Below are positions 25,482-35,206 of a stretch of DNA of 64,000 nt, piece by piece. The stretch is from Sulfobacillus sp. (GTDB taxonomy: Bacteria > Bacillota > Sulfobacillia > Sulfobacillales > Sulfobacillaceae). The stretch lies in assembly GCA_027309085.1 (NCBI GenBank), contig DAIDDL010000001.1:167066-231065 (forward strand), in the 5' to 3' direction. Under the pieces are notes generated by a model, which was given only the letters and a program-made list of their open reading frames with translations, had not been told where the DNA came from and ran no database searches. How positions within the stretch are numbered: the stretch's first letter is position 1; each line of letters opens with the position of its first letter. The position numbers and the translations under genes were made by a program.

Positions 25482-27581
25482 ATGGTTGGTGAAGGAACCC
25501 AAGAGGGCATGGCGGTAGAAGAGACCAAGCCCAAGCGCAGGCGTACGCCGCGCGCGAAGAACCCAGAGATTGCCGAATCCCAGACGACAGCAGAAAATAC
25601 TGCCCAGACTCCCGCAGAGCCCGTGCCCGCTGCTGCTGAATTATCTCCAGTTTCATCCCCTAAAAAGAGGGGGCCCCGGAAAAAGGTGGAGACGGCGGAG
25701 GCCACGGAGCCGGAAGGCACCGCGGCAGTAATCCCGGAAGCCCCGGTTAAATCCCGCCGGCCCCGGCGAGCGGCGGCAGAGACAATTGCGGCCGAACCGC
25801 AAGCTGCACAGAGTGCGCCGCCCGAGCCTCCAAAGACAGAAGAGCCCCAAGACACTGTGGCAGCCAAGAAGCCACGCCGGAAGACGAACCGGACTGAGAT
25901 GCCCGGAACAGGTGCCAGCGGGGAAGCAGGGGTGACTGAGGCGGACCGCCCGGAAACTGCCGAGGCAGCTTCAAGAGTCCCGGAAATGGTGTCCCCGGCG
26001 GAACCGCCACAGGCCCCCCTGTCTGCCGCCAGCTCTGACCGGCCCTCCCTGCCAGCTCCCCAGGAAATCCGGGCGAATTCTGTCCCGGCCGCCCTGCTGG
26101 TCCCGGAGGCCTTATCTGTGGCGCCGGAGAGAGCGGTTCCAGCGGCCAGCCCGCCGCCCGCTGCGTTGCCGGACCGCATGGCGCCGCGCGAACGCAGCGT
26201 GTCGCCTAATACCGCGACCAGGACCCCGGCCGCCCCTCCACGGGATTCCAGCCGGCGGCCAAGCGCGCCGCCCGCACCAGCACCGCGCAGGGATTTGCCC
26301 CGCCCGACCCGGGAGAACCAATTGTCCATGGCGCAGCTCGACGCGATGACCCTATTGGACTTATACAAACTGGCCCGCTCCTTGAACGTGGAGAATTTCC
26401 GGTCCTACCGCAAGGGGGAATTGATTTGGGAAATTCTCCGGGCCCGGACACATAAGGACGGATTCATTTTTGCTGAAGGACTGCTCGATGTGATTGGGGA
26501 CTACGGCTTCCTCCGGCCTACAGATTTTCAGCGCTCGCGTGAGGACGTTTACGTATCCGCTTCCCAGATCCGGCGGTTTGACCTGCGCGCAGGCGACAAA
26601 GTGTCAGGCCAGGCGCGGCCCCCGAAAGACGGCGAGAGGTATTTTGCCTTGCTGCGGGTAGAGGCGGTCAACGGCATGTCTCCTGAAAAAGCGTCTGAGC
26701 GGCCGGATTTCAACGGACTGACCCCTATTTTCCCCCAGTCGCGATTTTATCTCGAAACCAGCCGGGAAGAACTGGCTACGCGGCTGGTCGACATCATTTC
26801 CCCCATTGGCCGGGGCCAGCGCGGACTCATTGTGGCGCCGCCTAAAGCCGGGAAAACTGTTCTGCTGAAGAAATTGGCCAATGCCATTGCGCTCAATAAT
26901 CCTGAAACCCACCTGATGGTGCTCCTCATTGATGAGCGCCCGGAGGAAGTGACGGACATGCAGCGCTCGGTGCGGGCCGAAGTGGCCAGCTCAACGTTCG
27001 ACGAGCCGCCCGAAGACCATATCCGCGTCGCGGAAATGGTGCTGGAGCGCGCCAAGCGCATTGTCGAAATGGGACGCGATGTCGTGATATTTCTCGACTC
27101 CATCACCCGGCTGGCGCGAGCCTATAACCTGACGATCCCCGCTTCTGGACGCACGCTGTCGGGAGGCATGGACCCCGCTGCCCTGCACAAGCCGAAGCGA
27201 TTTTTCGGTGCCGCGCGCAAGGTGGAGGAAGGCGGCAGCCTGACCATTCTGGCCACGGCACTGGTGGATACCGGGTCGCGGATGGATGACGTCATTTATG
27301 AGGAGTTCAAGGGGACAGGCAATATGGAACTCCATCTTGACCGCAAGCTTGCCGAGAGGCGCACCTTCCCGGCCGTTGACATCAAGCGATCCGGCACCCG
27401 CCGGGAAGACTTGCTGCTGACCCCGGAGGAACTGGAAGTGGTGTGGATGGTGCGCAAGGCCACCCATAACTTGAAAGACACCGAAGCGACCGAACTCCTC
27501 TTGCAAAACCTGCGGCGCACAAAATCCAATGCCGAATTCTTCCGGATGTTTGCGGCAACCCAAGGCGGGGGGTCCAACTAG
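25482..27581 (+). CDS. rho: Transcription termination factor Rho with long disordered N-terminal extension
   Basis: 699 residues against ~420-430 for a standard Rho. Conserved Rho begins near residue 283 ([19 protein letters not shown]), followed by the RNA-binding cold-shock-like domain and the RecA motor: Walker A APPKAGKT (~450), [16 protein letters not shown] and [21 protein letters not shown]. The first ~280 residues are rich in Pro, Ala, Glu, Lys and Arg with no predicted fold. Similar basic/Pro-rich insertions exist in actinobacterial Rho and bind RNA, so a role in RNA contact is possible. A strong AAGGAGG site precedes ATG 25482. A two-component pair follows after one base. Confidence 0.96.
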   Translation: MVGEGTQEGMAVEETKPKRRRTPRAKNPEIAESQTTAENTAQTPAEPVPAAAELSPVSSPKKRGPRKKVETAEATEPEGTAAVIPEAPVKSRRPRRAAAETIAAEPQAAQSAPPEPPKTEEPQDTVAAKKPRRKTNRTEMPGTGASGEAGVTEADRPETAEAASRVPEMVSPAEPPQAPLSAASSDRPSLPAPQEIRANSVPAALLVPEALSVAPERAVPAASPPPAALPDRMAPRERSVSPNTATRTPAAPPRDSSRRPSAPPAPAPRRDLPRPTRENQLSMAQLDAMTLLDLYKLARSLNVENFRSYRKGELIWEILRARTHKDGFIFAEGLLDVIGDYGFLRPTDFQRSREDVYVSASQIRRFDLRAGDKVSGQARPPKDGERYFALLRVEAVNGMSPEKASERPDFNGLTPIFPQSRFYLETSREELATRLVDIISPIGRGQRGLIVAPPKAGKTVLLKKLANAIALNNPETHLMVLLIDERPEEVTDMQRSVRAEVASSTFDEPPEDHIRVAEMVLERAKRIVEMGRDVVIFLDSITRLARAYNLTIPASGRTLSGGMDPAALHKPKRFFGAARKVEEGGSLTILATALVDTGSRMDDVIYEEFKGTGNMELHLDRKLAERRTFPAVDIKRSGTRREDLLLTPEELEVVWMVRKATHNLKDTEATELLLQNLRRTKSNAEFFRMFAATQGGGSN

Positions 27582-27582
27582 T

Positions 27583-28305
27583 ATGGAGCCTGCAGCGGAG
27601 AACAAGCCGGTCATTTTGCTGGTCGATGATGAGGACCATATCCGCGAGTTGTGCCGGCTGTATCTGCAGAGCGCTGAGTTTGAGATTGTTGAGGCGGCCG
27701 ACGGGCTGAGCGCCCTCAAGAAACTGGAGCAGAAAGCTGTGGACCTGGTGGTCCTCGATATTATGCTGCCAGGGATTGACGGCTTTGGTGTGCTGAAGGC
27801 CATCCGGGAGCGCCAGGTATGGCTCCCGGTGGTGATGCTGACCGCGGTGGGCGATGAGGAGGACCGCATCGCCGGGCTCGAGCAGGGCGCGGACGATTAC
27901 CTTATCAAGCCGTTCAGCCCCAAGGAGCTGGTAGCCCGGGTCCGGGCCGTGCTGCGGCGCACGCAGGCGCCACAGACTCTGGAAGAGATGGAAATCCTGC
28001 GATTTCCCGGACTTATGCTCGATGCGCAGCAGCGCCTGGCGACTGCCGGCGGGGAAGTGCTGACGCTGACTCCCAGGGAATTCGACCTGCTGTGGTTTTT
28101 GGCGCAGCACCCCCAGCAGGTGTTCAGCCGGACCCAGCTCCTGGACAGGGTCTGGGGTTTTGACTTTGAGGGGGATGGGCGCACGGTGGATGTGCACATC
28201 ACCCGTCTGCGGCAAAAGCTGATGAAGGCCGCCTCCGACTATCAGTATGTGGAAACAGTATGGGGCCAGGGATACCGTTTCAAACCCCACGAACGGGCCG
28301 AATAG
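27583..28305 (+). CDS. OmpR/PhoB-type response regulator
   Basis: 240 residues. The receiver domain shows VDDED (~14-17), the phospho-acceptor VLDIMLPGIDG (~57) and the conserved Lys in YLIKPFSP. The C-terminal winged helix (~140-238) has TLTPREFDLLWFL and GRTVDVHITRLRQKL. The gene starts one base after the rho stop and ends directly against the GTG of the kinase gene, so it is in the rho operon and coupled to its kinase. Its regulon is unknown. Confidence 0.95.
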   Translation: MEPAAENKPVILLVDDEDHIRELCRLYLQSAEFEIVEAADGLSALKKLEQKAVDLVVLDIMLPGIDGFGVLKAIRERQVWLPVVMLTAVGDEEDRIAGLEQGADDYLIKPFSPKELVARVRAVLRRTQAPQTLEEMEILRFPGLMLDAQQRLATAGGEVLTLTPREFDLLWFLAQHPQQVFSRTQLLDRVWGFDFEGDGRTVDVHITRLRQKLMKAASDYQYVETVWGQGYRFKPHERAE

Positions 28306-29763
28306 GTGCTGGCGCGGTGGAGATCCAAATTAGGCCAGAGCCTGTCGTCACGCCTCGTGTTCAGCCATGTGGCTGTCACCATCATGGTGCTGGCCATCGC
28401 TCTGGGAATTTCCAATATTACCTTCCGCAATTATCTGGTGAGCTCGCAGGTGAAGGACCTGGCGCAGCGCGGCCAAACGATTTCCCGGGTGATGCAGGGC
28501 TACTTTTCGGCGACACTGTATGCGCCGGAAACGGCTTACCTGGTGAATGTGCTGCAGGGAACGCTCAATGACCGGGTATTCGTGTTGAACAATACGGGCC
28601 AGATCTTGTTCGAGACAGGCAACAACCGCCTGCCGGCAGCGCCCTGGTCGCGGTCCGTGCTGGTCCGGGTGCTTGAGCAGGGACAGCAGTTTCAAGGAGT
28701 GCTGGAGGGGCCCGGGCATGTGTCTGAGGCGACCGCGGGGGTGCCCGTGGTCGCCCATGGCCAGATTTATGGCGCGGTATTTCTGGAGGCCCCTTTGAGC
28801 TACTCCAACAACACGGCGCGGTCCCTGACCGGTCTTCTGCTGCTCGGCGAACTGGCGGCGATTATGATGGCGGCAGTGTTAGCCTACGGTTTTTCGAAGC
28901 GGCTGGCGCAGCCGCTTCTCGCCCTGCGCGAATCGGTGTCCCAGATGGGCCGGGAAAACAGCCAAGATGTCCATGCTAAAGAGGAAGGCCCCCAGGAGGT
29001 CCGGGAACTGGCGCAGGAATTCAACCGCATGGCGGACCGGATTACCCTGCAAATGTACCAGCTGCGCAAGGAGGCGGAAGTCCGCGACACCTTGCTGGCT
29101 CATGTGGCGCATGACCTGCGCACCCCTTTAACCTCAATCCGGGGCTTTCTGGAGGCTATCCGCGACGGCATGGTGGAAGGACCGGGACTGGACCGCGCGG
29201 TCGAGGTGGCGTGGGACGAAACCCTCCGCCTGAAAAGGCTGGTCGACCGGCTGCTGGCAGCCACCCGCATTCAGAGCGGGGTCGGGGAACAGAGCCCCGT
29301 GCGGGTATCTGTCTGGATTAAGACCACTCTGGAACGGGTGTCGCCCTTGGCAGCCGAAACCCATCACCCTCTGACTTGGCGGCAGCGCGATGATGCCGAG
29401 ATTATGGCGGTGGAGGATTACTTGGTGGAAGCGTTGATCAATGTCATCGACAATGCTGCCAAATGGGCGCCGGCCCATACCCCTATTACGATTGACTCCG
29501 TGCTGAGCGGGGACCAGGCGTCCATTGTGGTGGCTGTTAAAGATGAGGGGCCGGGAATTCCGGAGGATATGCTGGGGCACATCTTCGAGCGCTTTGTGAC
29601 CGGTGACAAGGCGCGCCAAGGATCAAGCGGGCTCGGACTTTCCATCGTCCATGAAGTGATGCAGCAGCATCACGGGACGGTGACCGCTGAAAACGACCCC
29701 GAAGGCGGGACCATCATCAAGATGACTTTGCCGACGCGAAACCCGCAAGTAGCCCAGCAGTAA
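28306..29763 (+). CDS. Membrane sensor histidine kinase
   Basis: 485 residues from GTG 28306, immediately after the TAG of the response regulator. Two membrane helices (~22-42 and ~165-190) enclose an extracytoplasmic sensor of ~120 residues, then a HAMP linker, a HisKA box AHVAHDLRTPLTSIRGF with the phospho-His (~268), the N box VIDNAAKW (~382) and the G boxes DEGPGIPEDM and GSSGLGLSI. It phosphorylates the adjacent regulator in response to an outside signal that cannot be read from sequence. Confidence 0.95.
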   Translation: MLARWRSKLGQSLSSRLVFSHVAVTIMVLAIALGISNITFRNYLVSSQVKDLAQRGQTISRVMQGYFSATLYAPETAYLVNVLQGTLNDRVFVLNNTGQILFETGNNRLPAAPWSRSVLVRVLEQGQQFQGVLEGPGHVSEATAGVPVVAHGQIYGAVFLEAPLSYSNNTARSLTGLLLLGELAAIMMAAVLAYGFSKRLAQPLLALRESVSQMGRENSQDVHAKEEGPQEVRELAQEFNRMADRITLQMYQLRKEAEVRDTLLAHVAHDLRTPLTSIRGFLEAIRDGMVEGPGLDRAVEVAWDETLRLKRLVDRLLAATRIQSGVGEQSPVRVSVWIKTTLERVSPLAAETHHPLTWRQRDDAEIMAVEDYLVEALINVIDNAAKWAPAHTPITIDSVLSGDQASIVVAVKDEGPGIPEDMLGHIFERFVTGDKARQGSSGLGLSIVHEVMQQHHGTVTAENDPEGGTIIKMTLPTRNPQVAQQ

Positions 29764-29850
29764 GTGAGATTGGCCGGGATGTGCGCCTAATCAAATTTTA
29801 GAAATACCGACTAAAAGAACGCTATAAGGAACTGGCTGTCCTTGCGGTAA

Positions 29851-29983
29851 CATGAACTCTCCCGCCGCCTAACCCTGACGGGCTGAGGTGGGGGTTTCCT
29901 GGCTCATTGATCGCTGCGTCGAGGCCGTAGGCCTCAAACGACTGACGCCGATCTCCCCAGGCGTGACTTCGGACCGTTCCGGC
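29851..29983 (-). ncRNA. Right end of an IS200/IS605-type element (possible omega-RNA scaffold)
   Basis: On the minus strand, after the TnpB-like stop, the sequence holds a GAGGCC/GGCCTC hairpin (29935-29921) and then a G/C-rich block ending in CGGCGGGAGAGTTCATG (29867-29851). That order, with a final AGTTCA-type end, resembles the right ends of IS605-family elements that overlap the omega-RNA. The adjacent bases (below 29851) would be in the guide position. Whether any RNA is made is not known. Confidence 0.45.
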
Positions 29984-30240
29984 CTAGTTTCCGAAAAATC
30001 CGTGTTCTTTGTGGGCCTTCGTAAGCGGATCTCCGGAGAGGAGTTTCTGGATGCCGCGTTTCGCGATGACGCAGGCGGCATTGTGATCCGCGTTATCCGT
30101 GTGTCCGCAGTGTTGACAGACAAATTCGACCTGCGAGGGCCGGTTGTCCGGGGAAGTGAATGTGCACACGGCACATTGATTTATAGCCGGATAAGGATCC
30201 TGCTTCGCAAAGATGGCGCGGATGCAGTCTTTCCCCGTAA
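29984..30240 (-). pseudogene. C-terminal remnant of TnpB (IS200/IS605 OrfB)
   Basis: The minus-strand frame reads ...DPYPAINQCAVCTF TSPDNRPSQVEFVCQHCGHTDNADHNAACVIAKRG and then a stop at 29984-29986. This matches the zinc-ribbon (two CxxC pairs) and RuvC-III segment (NADHNAA, with its catalytic Asp) at the C-terminus of TnpB. Everything before about residue 300 of a full TnpB is absent and no start or TnpA is present, so it is a dead fragment. It lies between the kinase gene and rpmE, a spot that is intact housekeeping sequence in relatives. The left boundary is uncertain. Confidence 0.8.
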
Positions 30241-30251
30241 GGTATGATAGG

Positions 30252-30276
30252 GGAGGGTCTGGGCCCTCCGGTTTTG
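30252..30276 (+). terminator. Possible terminator of the rho/two-component operon
   Basis: GGAGGG (30252-30257) pairs with CCCTCC (30264-30269) around a 6-base loop, followed by GGTTTTG. The stem is short and the T-run weak. It may be the original operon end, now separated from it by the TnpB fragment. Confidence 0.4.
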
Positions 30277-30373
30277 AGCCGAGCGGTGAGTATTTTCAGC
30301 CATATTGTATTCGGCGGCGGAATTTGTTAAAATATCCAATGCGTTTTGAAAGGGCCGGGAAGAAGGTGAGAGC

Positions 30374-30574
30374 ATGAAGGAAGGAATTCACCCGACATAT
30401 CAGAAGACCACCGTAACCTGTGCATGTGGCGCGGTGTACCACGTCGGGTCAACCAAGACTAATTTGCGGATTGAAATTTGTGGGCAGTGCCATCCTCTTT
30501 ATACTGGGAAGCAGCGGATCGTCGACACTGGCGGACGGGTTGAACGCTTTAAGAAGCGTTACGGTATGAAGTAA
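30374..30574 (+). CDS. rpmE: Ribosomal protein bL31
   Basis: 66 residues, the normal length of zinc-type L31. The Cys set CACG at 16-19 and CGQCH at 36-40 is intact, so this is the C+ form. It belongs to the 50S subunit near the central protuberance and bridges to 30S. ATG 30374 has AAGGTGAG upstream. A strong terminator follows, separating it from prfA, so it is a single-gene unit. Confidence 0.96.
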   Translation: MKEGIHPTYQKTTVTCACGAVYHVGSTKTNLRIEICGQCHPLYTGKQRIVDTGGRVERFKKRYGMK

Positions 30575-30580
30575 CCGAAA

Positions 30581-30608
30581 AACAGAGCCGGTGGCTCTGT
30601 TTTTTTTA
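30581..30608 (+). terminator. Rho-independent terminator of rpmE
   Basis: AACAGAGCC (30581-30589) pairs with GGCTCTGTT (30593-30601) around GGT, followed by a run of T residues to 30607. It lies 6 bases after the stop codon. Confidence 0.95.
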
Positions 30609-30649
30609 TGGACACAGCCGGAGCATAATGACGAAAAGAAGGTGGAGTC

Positions 30650-31723
30650 ATGGACGATACGACCCGGGGGCGGCTGGATGCGGCCCGCGCGCATTATCAC
30701 GAGGTGCAAGATGTCTTGTCGGATCCGCAGGTCGCCTCGGATCCCGACCTGCTGCGAAAATATTCCCAGCAACTGTCTGAATGGCAGGAACTGGTGAATC
30801 AGTACGATGAATTTTTGGCGCTCACTGAAGAAGTCGATACACTTAAAGAGATGGCCCGGGAAGATACCGGAGACCAGCTTTGGATTGACAGCGAGATTTC
30901 CCGGGCGCGCCAGCAGCTGGAGCGCACAGAAGACAAGATCCGGGCGCTGCTCACACCGAAGGACCCCAATGACAGTAAAAATGTCATTGTGGAAATTCGC
31001 GCCGGAGCGGGCGGGGACGAGGCAGCTCTATTCGCGGCGGAACTGTTCCGCATGTATTCCCGATACGCCGAGCGTCACGGCTGGAAAACCGAACTGCTTT
31101 CCGCCAGTGAGACAGACATTGGCGGCTTCAAAGAAATCATCTTTATGATTGAAGGGGCGGGAGCATACAGCCACCTGAAATTTGAGCGGGGCGTGCACCG
31201 AGTGCAGAGGGTCCCGGTAACAGAAGCGGGGGGGAGAATCCACACGTCCACGGTGACGGTGGCCGTGCTGCCGGAGGTTGAAGAGGTAGAAGTGAGCATC
31301 GACCCTGATGATCTGCGCATTGACACCATGCGCTCAAGCGGCGCTGGCGGCCAGCATGTCAACAAAACGGAGTCGGCCGTGCGGATCACCCACCTGCCCA
31401 CAGGCATTGTCGTGTCGTGCCAGGATGAAAAATCCCAGCTGAAAAACCGCGACAAAGCTATGACCGTGCTGCGCGCACGCCTGAAACATCTCTACGATTC
31501 CACTCAAGCCCGTGAAATTGCGGATGAACGCCGCTTGCAGGTGGGGACGGGAGACCGGTCGGAACGGATCCGCACGTATAATTTTCCGCAAGGCCGGGTG
31601 ACAGATCACCGCGTGGGAGTGACGCTGCACCGTCTCGAAGCCGTGTTGGACGGCGATGTCGAGGAAATCATTTCCGCTCTGCAGGCTCAGGAGCAAGAAT
31701 CACGGCTGCAGGAGGGGTCATGA
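30650..31723 (+). CDS. prfA: Peptide chain release factor RF1
   Basis: 357 residues, normal for RF1. The catalytic loop is [20 protein letters not shown], with the GGQ at about 232-234, and the stop-codon recognition region contains [13 protein letters not shown], an RF1-type P-x-T neighbourhood. It reads UAA and UAG and releases the finished peptide. ATG 30650 has AAGGTGGAG upstream. The end overlaps prmC (its modifying enzyme) by four bases. Confidence 0.96.
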   Translation: MDDTTRGRLDAARAHYHEVQDVLSDPQVASDPDLLRKYSQQLSEWQELVNQYDEFLALTEEVDTLKEMAREDTGDQLWIDSEISRARQQLERTEDKIRALLTPKDPNDSKNVIVEIRAGAGGDEAALFAAELFRMYSRYAERHGWKTELLSASETDIGGFKEIIFMIEGAGAYSHLKFERGVHRVQRVPVTEAGGRIHTSTVTVAVLPEVEEVEVSIDPDDLRIDTMRSSGAGGQHVNKTESAVRITHLPTGIVVSCQDEKSQLKNRDKAMTVLRARLKHLYDSTQAREIADERRLQVGTGDRSERIRTYNFPQGRVTDHRVGVTLHRLEAVLDGDVEEIISALQAQEQESRLQEGS

Positions 31724-32589
31724 CCCCAGACTGGCGGGAGCATGTGCGCGAGGCTGCCGGCCGGTTGGAGTCCGCAGGCATTGAGAATGCCTACCGGGAG
31801 GCCCAGCAGTTGTGGTGCGCCGTCTCGGGGCTGTCTCTTGCCGACTGGCTCAGCGGCCGGGGTACGGTGTCGCCCGGGCTCGAGACCTCGTACGCTTTGG
31901 CCATCTTACGCCGCTGCGCCCGGGAGCCCTATCATTATATTGCCGGGAGCCGGGAGTTCATGGGATTGGAATTTCTGGTGGACCCGCGGGTCCTGATTCC
32001 CCGTCCGGAAACGGAGCATCTGGTGGAGCGGGTGTTGCAAGATACCCCCCACCGGTCTCAGAGAATTGTGGACGTGGGCACGGGCAGCGGGGCGGTGGCG
32101 CTCGCGCTCTCCCACTACGGGTGGGCCGGGTGGGAGATTGTTGGGGTGGATGCGAGTGTGCCGGCGCTTGAGGTGGCGCGGATGAATGCCGGGCGCCTCG
32201 CCGGGGGGAGTGCGGTGCAGTGGCTGCACAGTGACCTGCTCCAGAATGTCAGCGGGCCTTTAGACGTGGTGGCAGCCAACCTGCCCTATGTCGACCCCAG
32301 CCAGGGCGGGAGCCTGGCTCCGGAACTTCAGTATGAGCCCCCGGAGGCCCTCTATGCTGAGGACCATGGGCTGGCGGTCATAAGGCGGCTGATTGAGGAG
32401 TGTCCGGGGAAAATGGCGGCGGGGGGCCGCATTTACCTGGAAATCGGGCAGGGCCAGGCGAAGACGGCAGAGGCAGTGCTGCGGGCCCATGGTTTCAGCG
32501 TGTTGCCCCGTGAGCGGGACCTGGCCGGGATTGACCGCGTGGTCGCGGGGGCGTGGACCACCAAAGGAGGGGATTTCGGGCATGGCTGA
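31720..32589 (+). CDS. prmC: Release factor glutamine methyltransferase PrmC
   Basis: 289 residues. The N-terminal helical domain binds RF; the Rossmann methyltransferase part has RPETEHLVE (~92), [14 protein letters not shown] (~112) and the substrate loop AANLPYVDP (~184), a variant of the usual NPPY. PrmC methylates the Gln of the GGQ loop in RF1 and RF2, both of which are encoded in this window. It is translationally coupled to prfA (ATGA) and overlaps the rhodanese gene by 8 bases. Confidence 0.94.
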   Translation: MTPDWREHVREAAGRLESAGIENAYREAQQLWCAVSGLSLADWLSGRGTVSPGLETSYALAILRRCAREPYHYIAGSREFMGLEFLVDPRVLIPRPETEHLVERVLQDTPHRSQRIVDVGTGSGAVALALSHYGWAGWEIVGVDASVPALEVARMNAGRLAGGSAVQWLHSDLLQNVSGPLDVVAANLPYVDPSQGGSLAPELQYEPPEALYAEDHGLAVIRRLIEECPGKMAAGGRIYLEIGQGQAKTAEAVLRAHGFSVLPRERDLAGIDRVVAGAWTTKGGDFGHG

Positions 32590-32920
32590 TGAAATTTCGG
32601 CACAGGAGTTGGCCCAGCGCATCAAGGAGGCTGGCCCCGGCCGCGAGGTGATTGTGATTGACGTGCGGCTGGGACAGATCGGGTCCATTCCCGGGGCCCA
32701 TCATGTGCCGGTGACAGACCTGGAGGACAAGGAGTGGGACTGGAACCCTGAGGCGGAGCTGGTCGTGTACTGCCAGTTTGGCAAGGGCGGCAGCGATTAT
32801 GCTGCGGAAGTCTTAGAGGAGCAAGGCTATCATAAAGTACATAAGCTCCACGGGGGCATGGATGCGTGGGTGAGCTGGCAGCAGCATTCCCAGGATGGCG
32901 GCGGCCCCGTGAAGAAATAA
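32582..32920 (+). CDS. Single-domain rhodanese-like sulfurtransferase
   Basis: 112 residues, one rhodanese domain. The start of the fold is VIVIDVRLGQIGSIPGAHHVP and the active-site loop is VYCQFGKGGSDYAA, with the catalytic Cys at about 64 and a glycine-rich six-residue loop. Such proteins carry persulfide sulfur to a partner. ATG 32582 overlaps prmC and lies 8 bases after GGGATTTCGGGC, a weak site, so translation is probably coupled. Its relation to release-factor genes is not obvious. Confidence 0.88.
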   Translation: MADEISAQELAQRIKEAGPGREVIVIDVRLGQIGSIPGAHHVPVTDLEDKEWDWNPEAELVVYCQFGKGGSDYAAEVLEEQGYHKVHKLHGGMDAWVSWQQHSQDGGGPVKK

Positions 32921-32933
32921 TCCCCAAAGGGGG

Positions 32934-34193
32934 ATGCTTGGAGTGACGGAAGCGCAAATTTCTCTGGCCGGTTTGGTGATTTTGTATGTTTTTCTCATTG
33001 GAGACTGGTTTCATAGGGCCTGGGCCGCATTGGGAGTGGCGGCCCTGCTGGTCCTGGCGCGGGTGGTCAGTGTTACCGAAGCGATATCTTTCATCAATTT
33101 CAACACAGTGGGGCTGCTGACCGGGATGATGGTGCTGGTCGGCCTGCTGGGAGAGGCGGGGCTGTTCCACCGCTTGGGCCAAAGTGCCGAGCGCCTCTCC
33201 CGCGGCCAGCCGCAGCGGCTGCTCTGGGTCTTTTTTATCTTCACCGCGATTATCTCCGCTTTTTTGGATAACGTGACTACTATTCTCTTGCTGTCCCCGG
33301 CACTCTTTGGCGCGGCTGAGGAGATGGACGTGGACCCCATCCCGCTTTTGATGGTGATGGTGGCTGCCTCAAACCTAGGCGGGCTGGCAACCCTGGTCGG
33401 AGACCCGCCGAATATCTTGATCGGGACGGCCGCGCACCTGTCCTTTAATCAGTTCGTCTCGGTGCTGGGACCTCCTGCGGTCATCCTGCTGGCTGGCCTG
33501 GCCCTGGTGGTGCCGCGGCACCTGAAGGCGGGGCAAAATCCGCAGCGCGCTGTCGCCGACCCCTACCAGCCTCCGAAGACCTTTCCGCTGGCGCCGCGCC
33601 TCATTCCCCTGCTGGGGATACTGGGAGCGGTGCTGGCTGCATTTATCCTGCAGCGCCCGCTTCACCTGTCTGCCGGCATGATTGCGGCGGCCGGGGCGGC
33701 TTTGGGGATTGTGGCGAGTGTGGGCAGGACCGGGAAGATCTGGCGCAGTGTCGATTGGGGCACTCTGGGATTTTTCGTCGGCATTTTCGTGCTGGTGGGA
33801 GCGCTCGAGCACGGCGGAGTTATTCGCCACCTCGCGACTTTCCTGGCGCGCCAGAACCTCGGGCCGTGGATGCCCGTGGCTATTTTAGTGGGCAGCGCTG
33901 TCTTCTCGGCACTGCTGGACAATGTGCCGCTGGTGGCCGCGATGATTCCTCTGGTGGAGCGTCTGGGCCAGATGCACCCGGGCTATGGCCTGGAATTATG
34001 GACGGCGCTGGCTCTCGGGGCGGCGATCGGGGGCAACGCCACCATTATCGGCGCCTCCGCCAACGTTGTGGCCCAGGGTATGGCGGAAGAGAGGGGATAC
34101 CGATTGGAATTCCGCCGCTACCTGCCTTTCGGCCTGACGGTTTTTTCCGTAACCTTGGTTTTAGGAGTAATCTATGTCATGGTAATAGGTTGA
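32934..34193 (+). CDS. ArsB/NhaD-superfamily (SLC13-like) ion permease
   Basis: 419 residues with about 11 hydrophobic segments. The conserved re-entrant loops are seen: FNTVGLLTGMMVLV (~58), SAFLDNVTTILLLSP (~105), NLGGLATLVGDPPNI (~143) and, in the second half, ALLDNVPLVAAMIP plus GAAIGGNATIIGASANVV. This order is shared by ArsB arsenite pumps, NhaD Na+/H+ antiporters and P-protein-type carriers, so the ion cannot be fixed. ATG 32934 sits just after AAAGGGGG, and GTG 32943 is an alternative start. Confidence 0.85.
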   Translation: MLGVTEAQISLAGLVILYVFLIGDWFHRAWAALGVAALLVLARVVSVTEAISFINFNTVGLLTGMMVLVGLLGEAGLFHRLGQSAERLSRGQPQRLLWVFFIFTAIISAFLDNVTTILLLSPALFGAAEEMDVDPIPLLMVMVAASNLGGLATLVGDPPNILIGTAAHLSFNQFVSVLGPPAVILLAGLALVVPRHLKAGQNPQRAVADPYQPPKTFPLAPRLIPLLGILGAVLAAFILQRPLHLSAGMIAAAGAALGIVASVGRTGKIWRSVDWGTLGFFVGIFVLVGALEHGGVIRHLATFLARQNLGPWMPVAILVGSAVFSALLDNVPLVAAMIPLVERLGQMHPGYGLELWTALALGAAIGGNATIIGASANVVAQGMAEERGYRLEFRRYLPFGLTVFSVTLVLGVIYVMVIG

Positions 34194-34207
34194 AAAGAGG
34201 TATCGCC

Positions 34208-35206
34208 ATGCAGACAGTGATTCTACCTTATGGCCAGCTGCTGCTGGCCGTGGAGGCCCTGAAATCTGGAGAAATTGTCGCATTTCCCACCGAAACGGTC
34301 TATGGGCTGGGAGCCAATGCATGGGACGGCGCGGCCTGCCTCAAAATATTTGAGGCGAAAGGGCGCCCGGCGGATAACCCGCTGATTGTCCATGTGCTGG
34401 ACGAAGCCGGACTCCTGGAGTTGACCGCGGGACCCCTCCCGGACTGCGCGCGCAAACTGGTGGCGGCCTTCTGGCCGGGACCCCTTACTGTGGTGCTGGA
34501 GGCGGACCGCAAAGTGCCGGCAGCCGTGCGCGGGTCTCTGCCTACGGTGGCCGTGCGCTCTCCCAGCCACCCGGTGGCGCGCAGACTGATTGAACTGCTG
34601 GGGGCGCCCGTGGCGGCGCCGAGCGCCAACCGTTCGGGCCGTCCGAGCCCCACGCGGGCGCAAGACGTTCTGGAGGACCTGAATGGGCGGCTGCCCTACA
34701 TTATCGACGGCGGCGACAGCCCAGTCGGGGTGGAGTCCACGATTGTGGACTGCAGTGGCGGGGCGCCAGTGCTGCTGCGCCCAGGATTCATCGGGCGAGA
34801 CGTGCTGCAGAAGGTTTTGGGAGAACCAGTTCTTTTAGCGGGGAAAAATACCGCGCATAAAGCTCCGGGAATGAAATACACGCATTATGCTCCCCAGGCG
34901 CCTGTCATATGGATTAATATGAAAGATGAACAGCGCACCTTGCAAGCACTGGATGTCTTGCGCAAGGAATATTCAAGGCTGGCGCTGTTGGCGCCGGAAT
35001 CCTGGCAATTCTACCGCACGCAAGCTTTTCGCGGGATTGGGCAGGATGTAAACGCGGTAGCGCATGGATTATTTGCCGGGTTCCGGGAATTGGACCGGAC
35101 GCACCCGGACGCGATAGCGGTGGTGTGGCAAGCGGAGGAGGGCGGTGTGGGACTGGCCGTCGCCAACCGCTTGGGCAAAGCCGCATCAAGGCAGGTGACA
35201 GAGTGA
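34208..35206 (+). CDS. tsaC: L-threonylcarbamoyladenylate synthase (Sua5/TsaC)
   Basis: 332 residues: YrdC domain (~1-200) with GEIVAFPTETVYGLGANA and ATP/Thr-binding KGRPADNPLIVH and APSANRSGRPSPT, plus a C-terminal Sua5 domain (~240-332) joined by a linker with MKYTHYAPQAP. It makes threonylcarbamoyl-AMP for t6A37 in ANN-decoding tRNAs. Start ATG 34208 is used; the longer open frame is inside the permease gene. It corresponds to ywlC in B. subtilis, where it also precedes ywlE and rpiB. Its stop overlaps the next start by one base. Confidence 0.94.
   Translation: MQTVILPYGQLLLAVEALKSGEIVAFPTETVYGLGANAWDGAACLKIFEAKGRPADNPLIVHVLDEAGLLELTAGPLPDCARKLVAAFWPGPLTVVLEADRKVPAAVRGSLPTVAVRSPSHPVARRLIELLGAPVAAPSANRSGRPSPTRAQDVLEDLNGRLPYIIDGGDSPVGVESTIVDCSGGAPVLLRPGFIGRDVLQKVLGEPVLLAGKNTAHKAPGMKYTHYAPQAPVIWINMKDEQRTLQALDVLRKEYSRLALLAPESWQFYRTQAFRGIGQDVNAVAHGLFAGFRELDRTHPDAIAVVWQAEEGGVGLAVANRLGKAASRQVTE

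Noticed and set aside
25409..26368. 319-residue minus-strand ORF rich in Ala, Gly and Arg opposite rho
   Set aside because: It arises from the low-complexity Pro/Ala/Glu-rich extension of Rho on the other strand.
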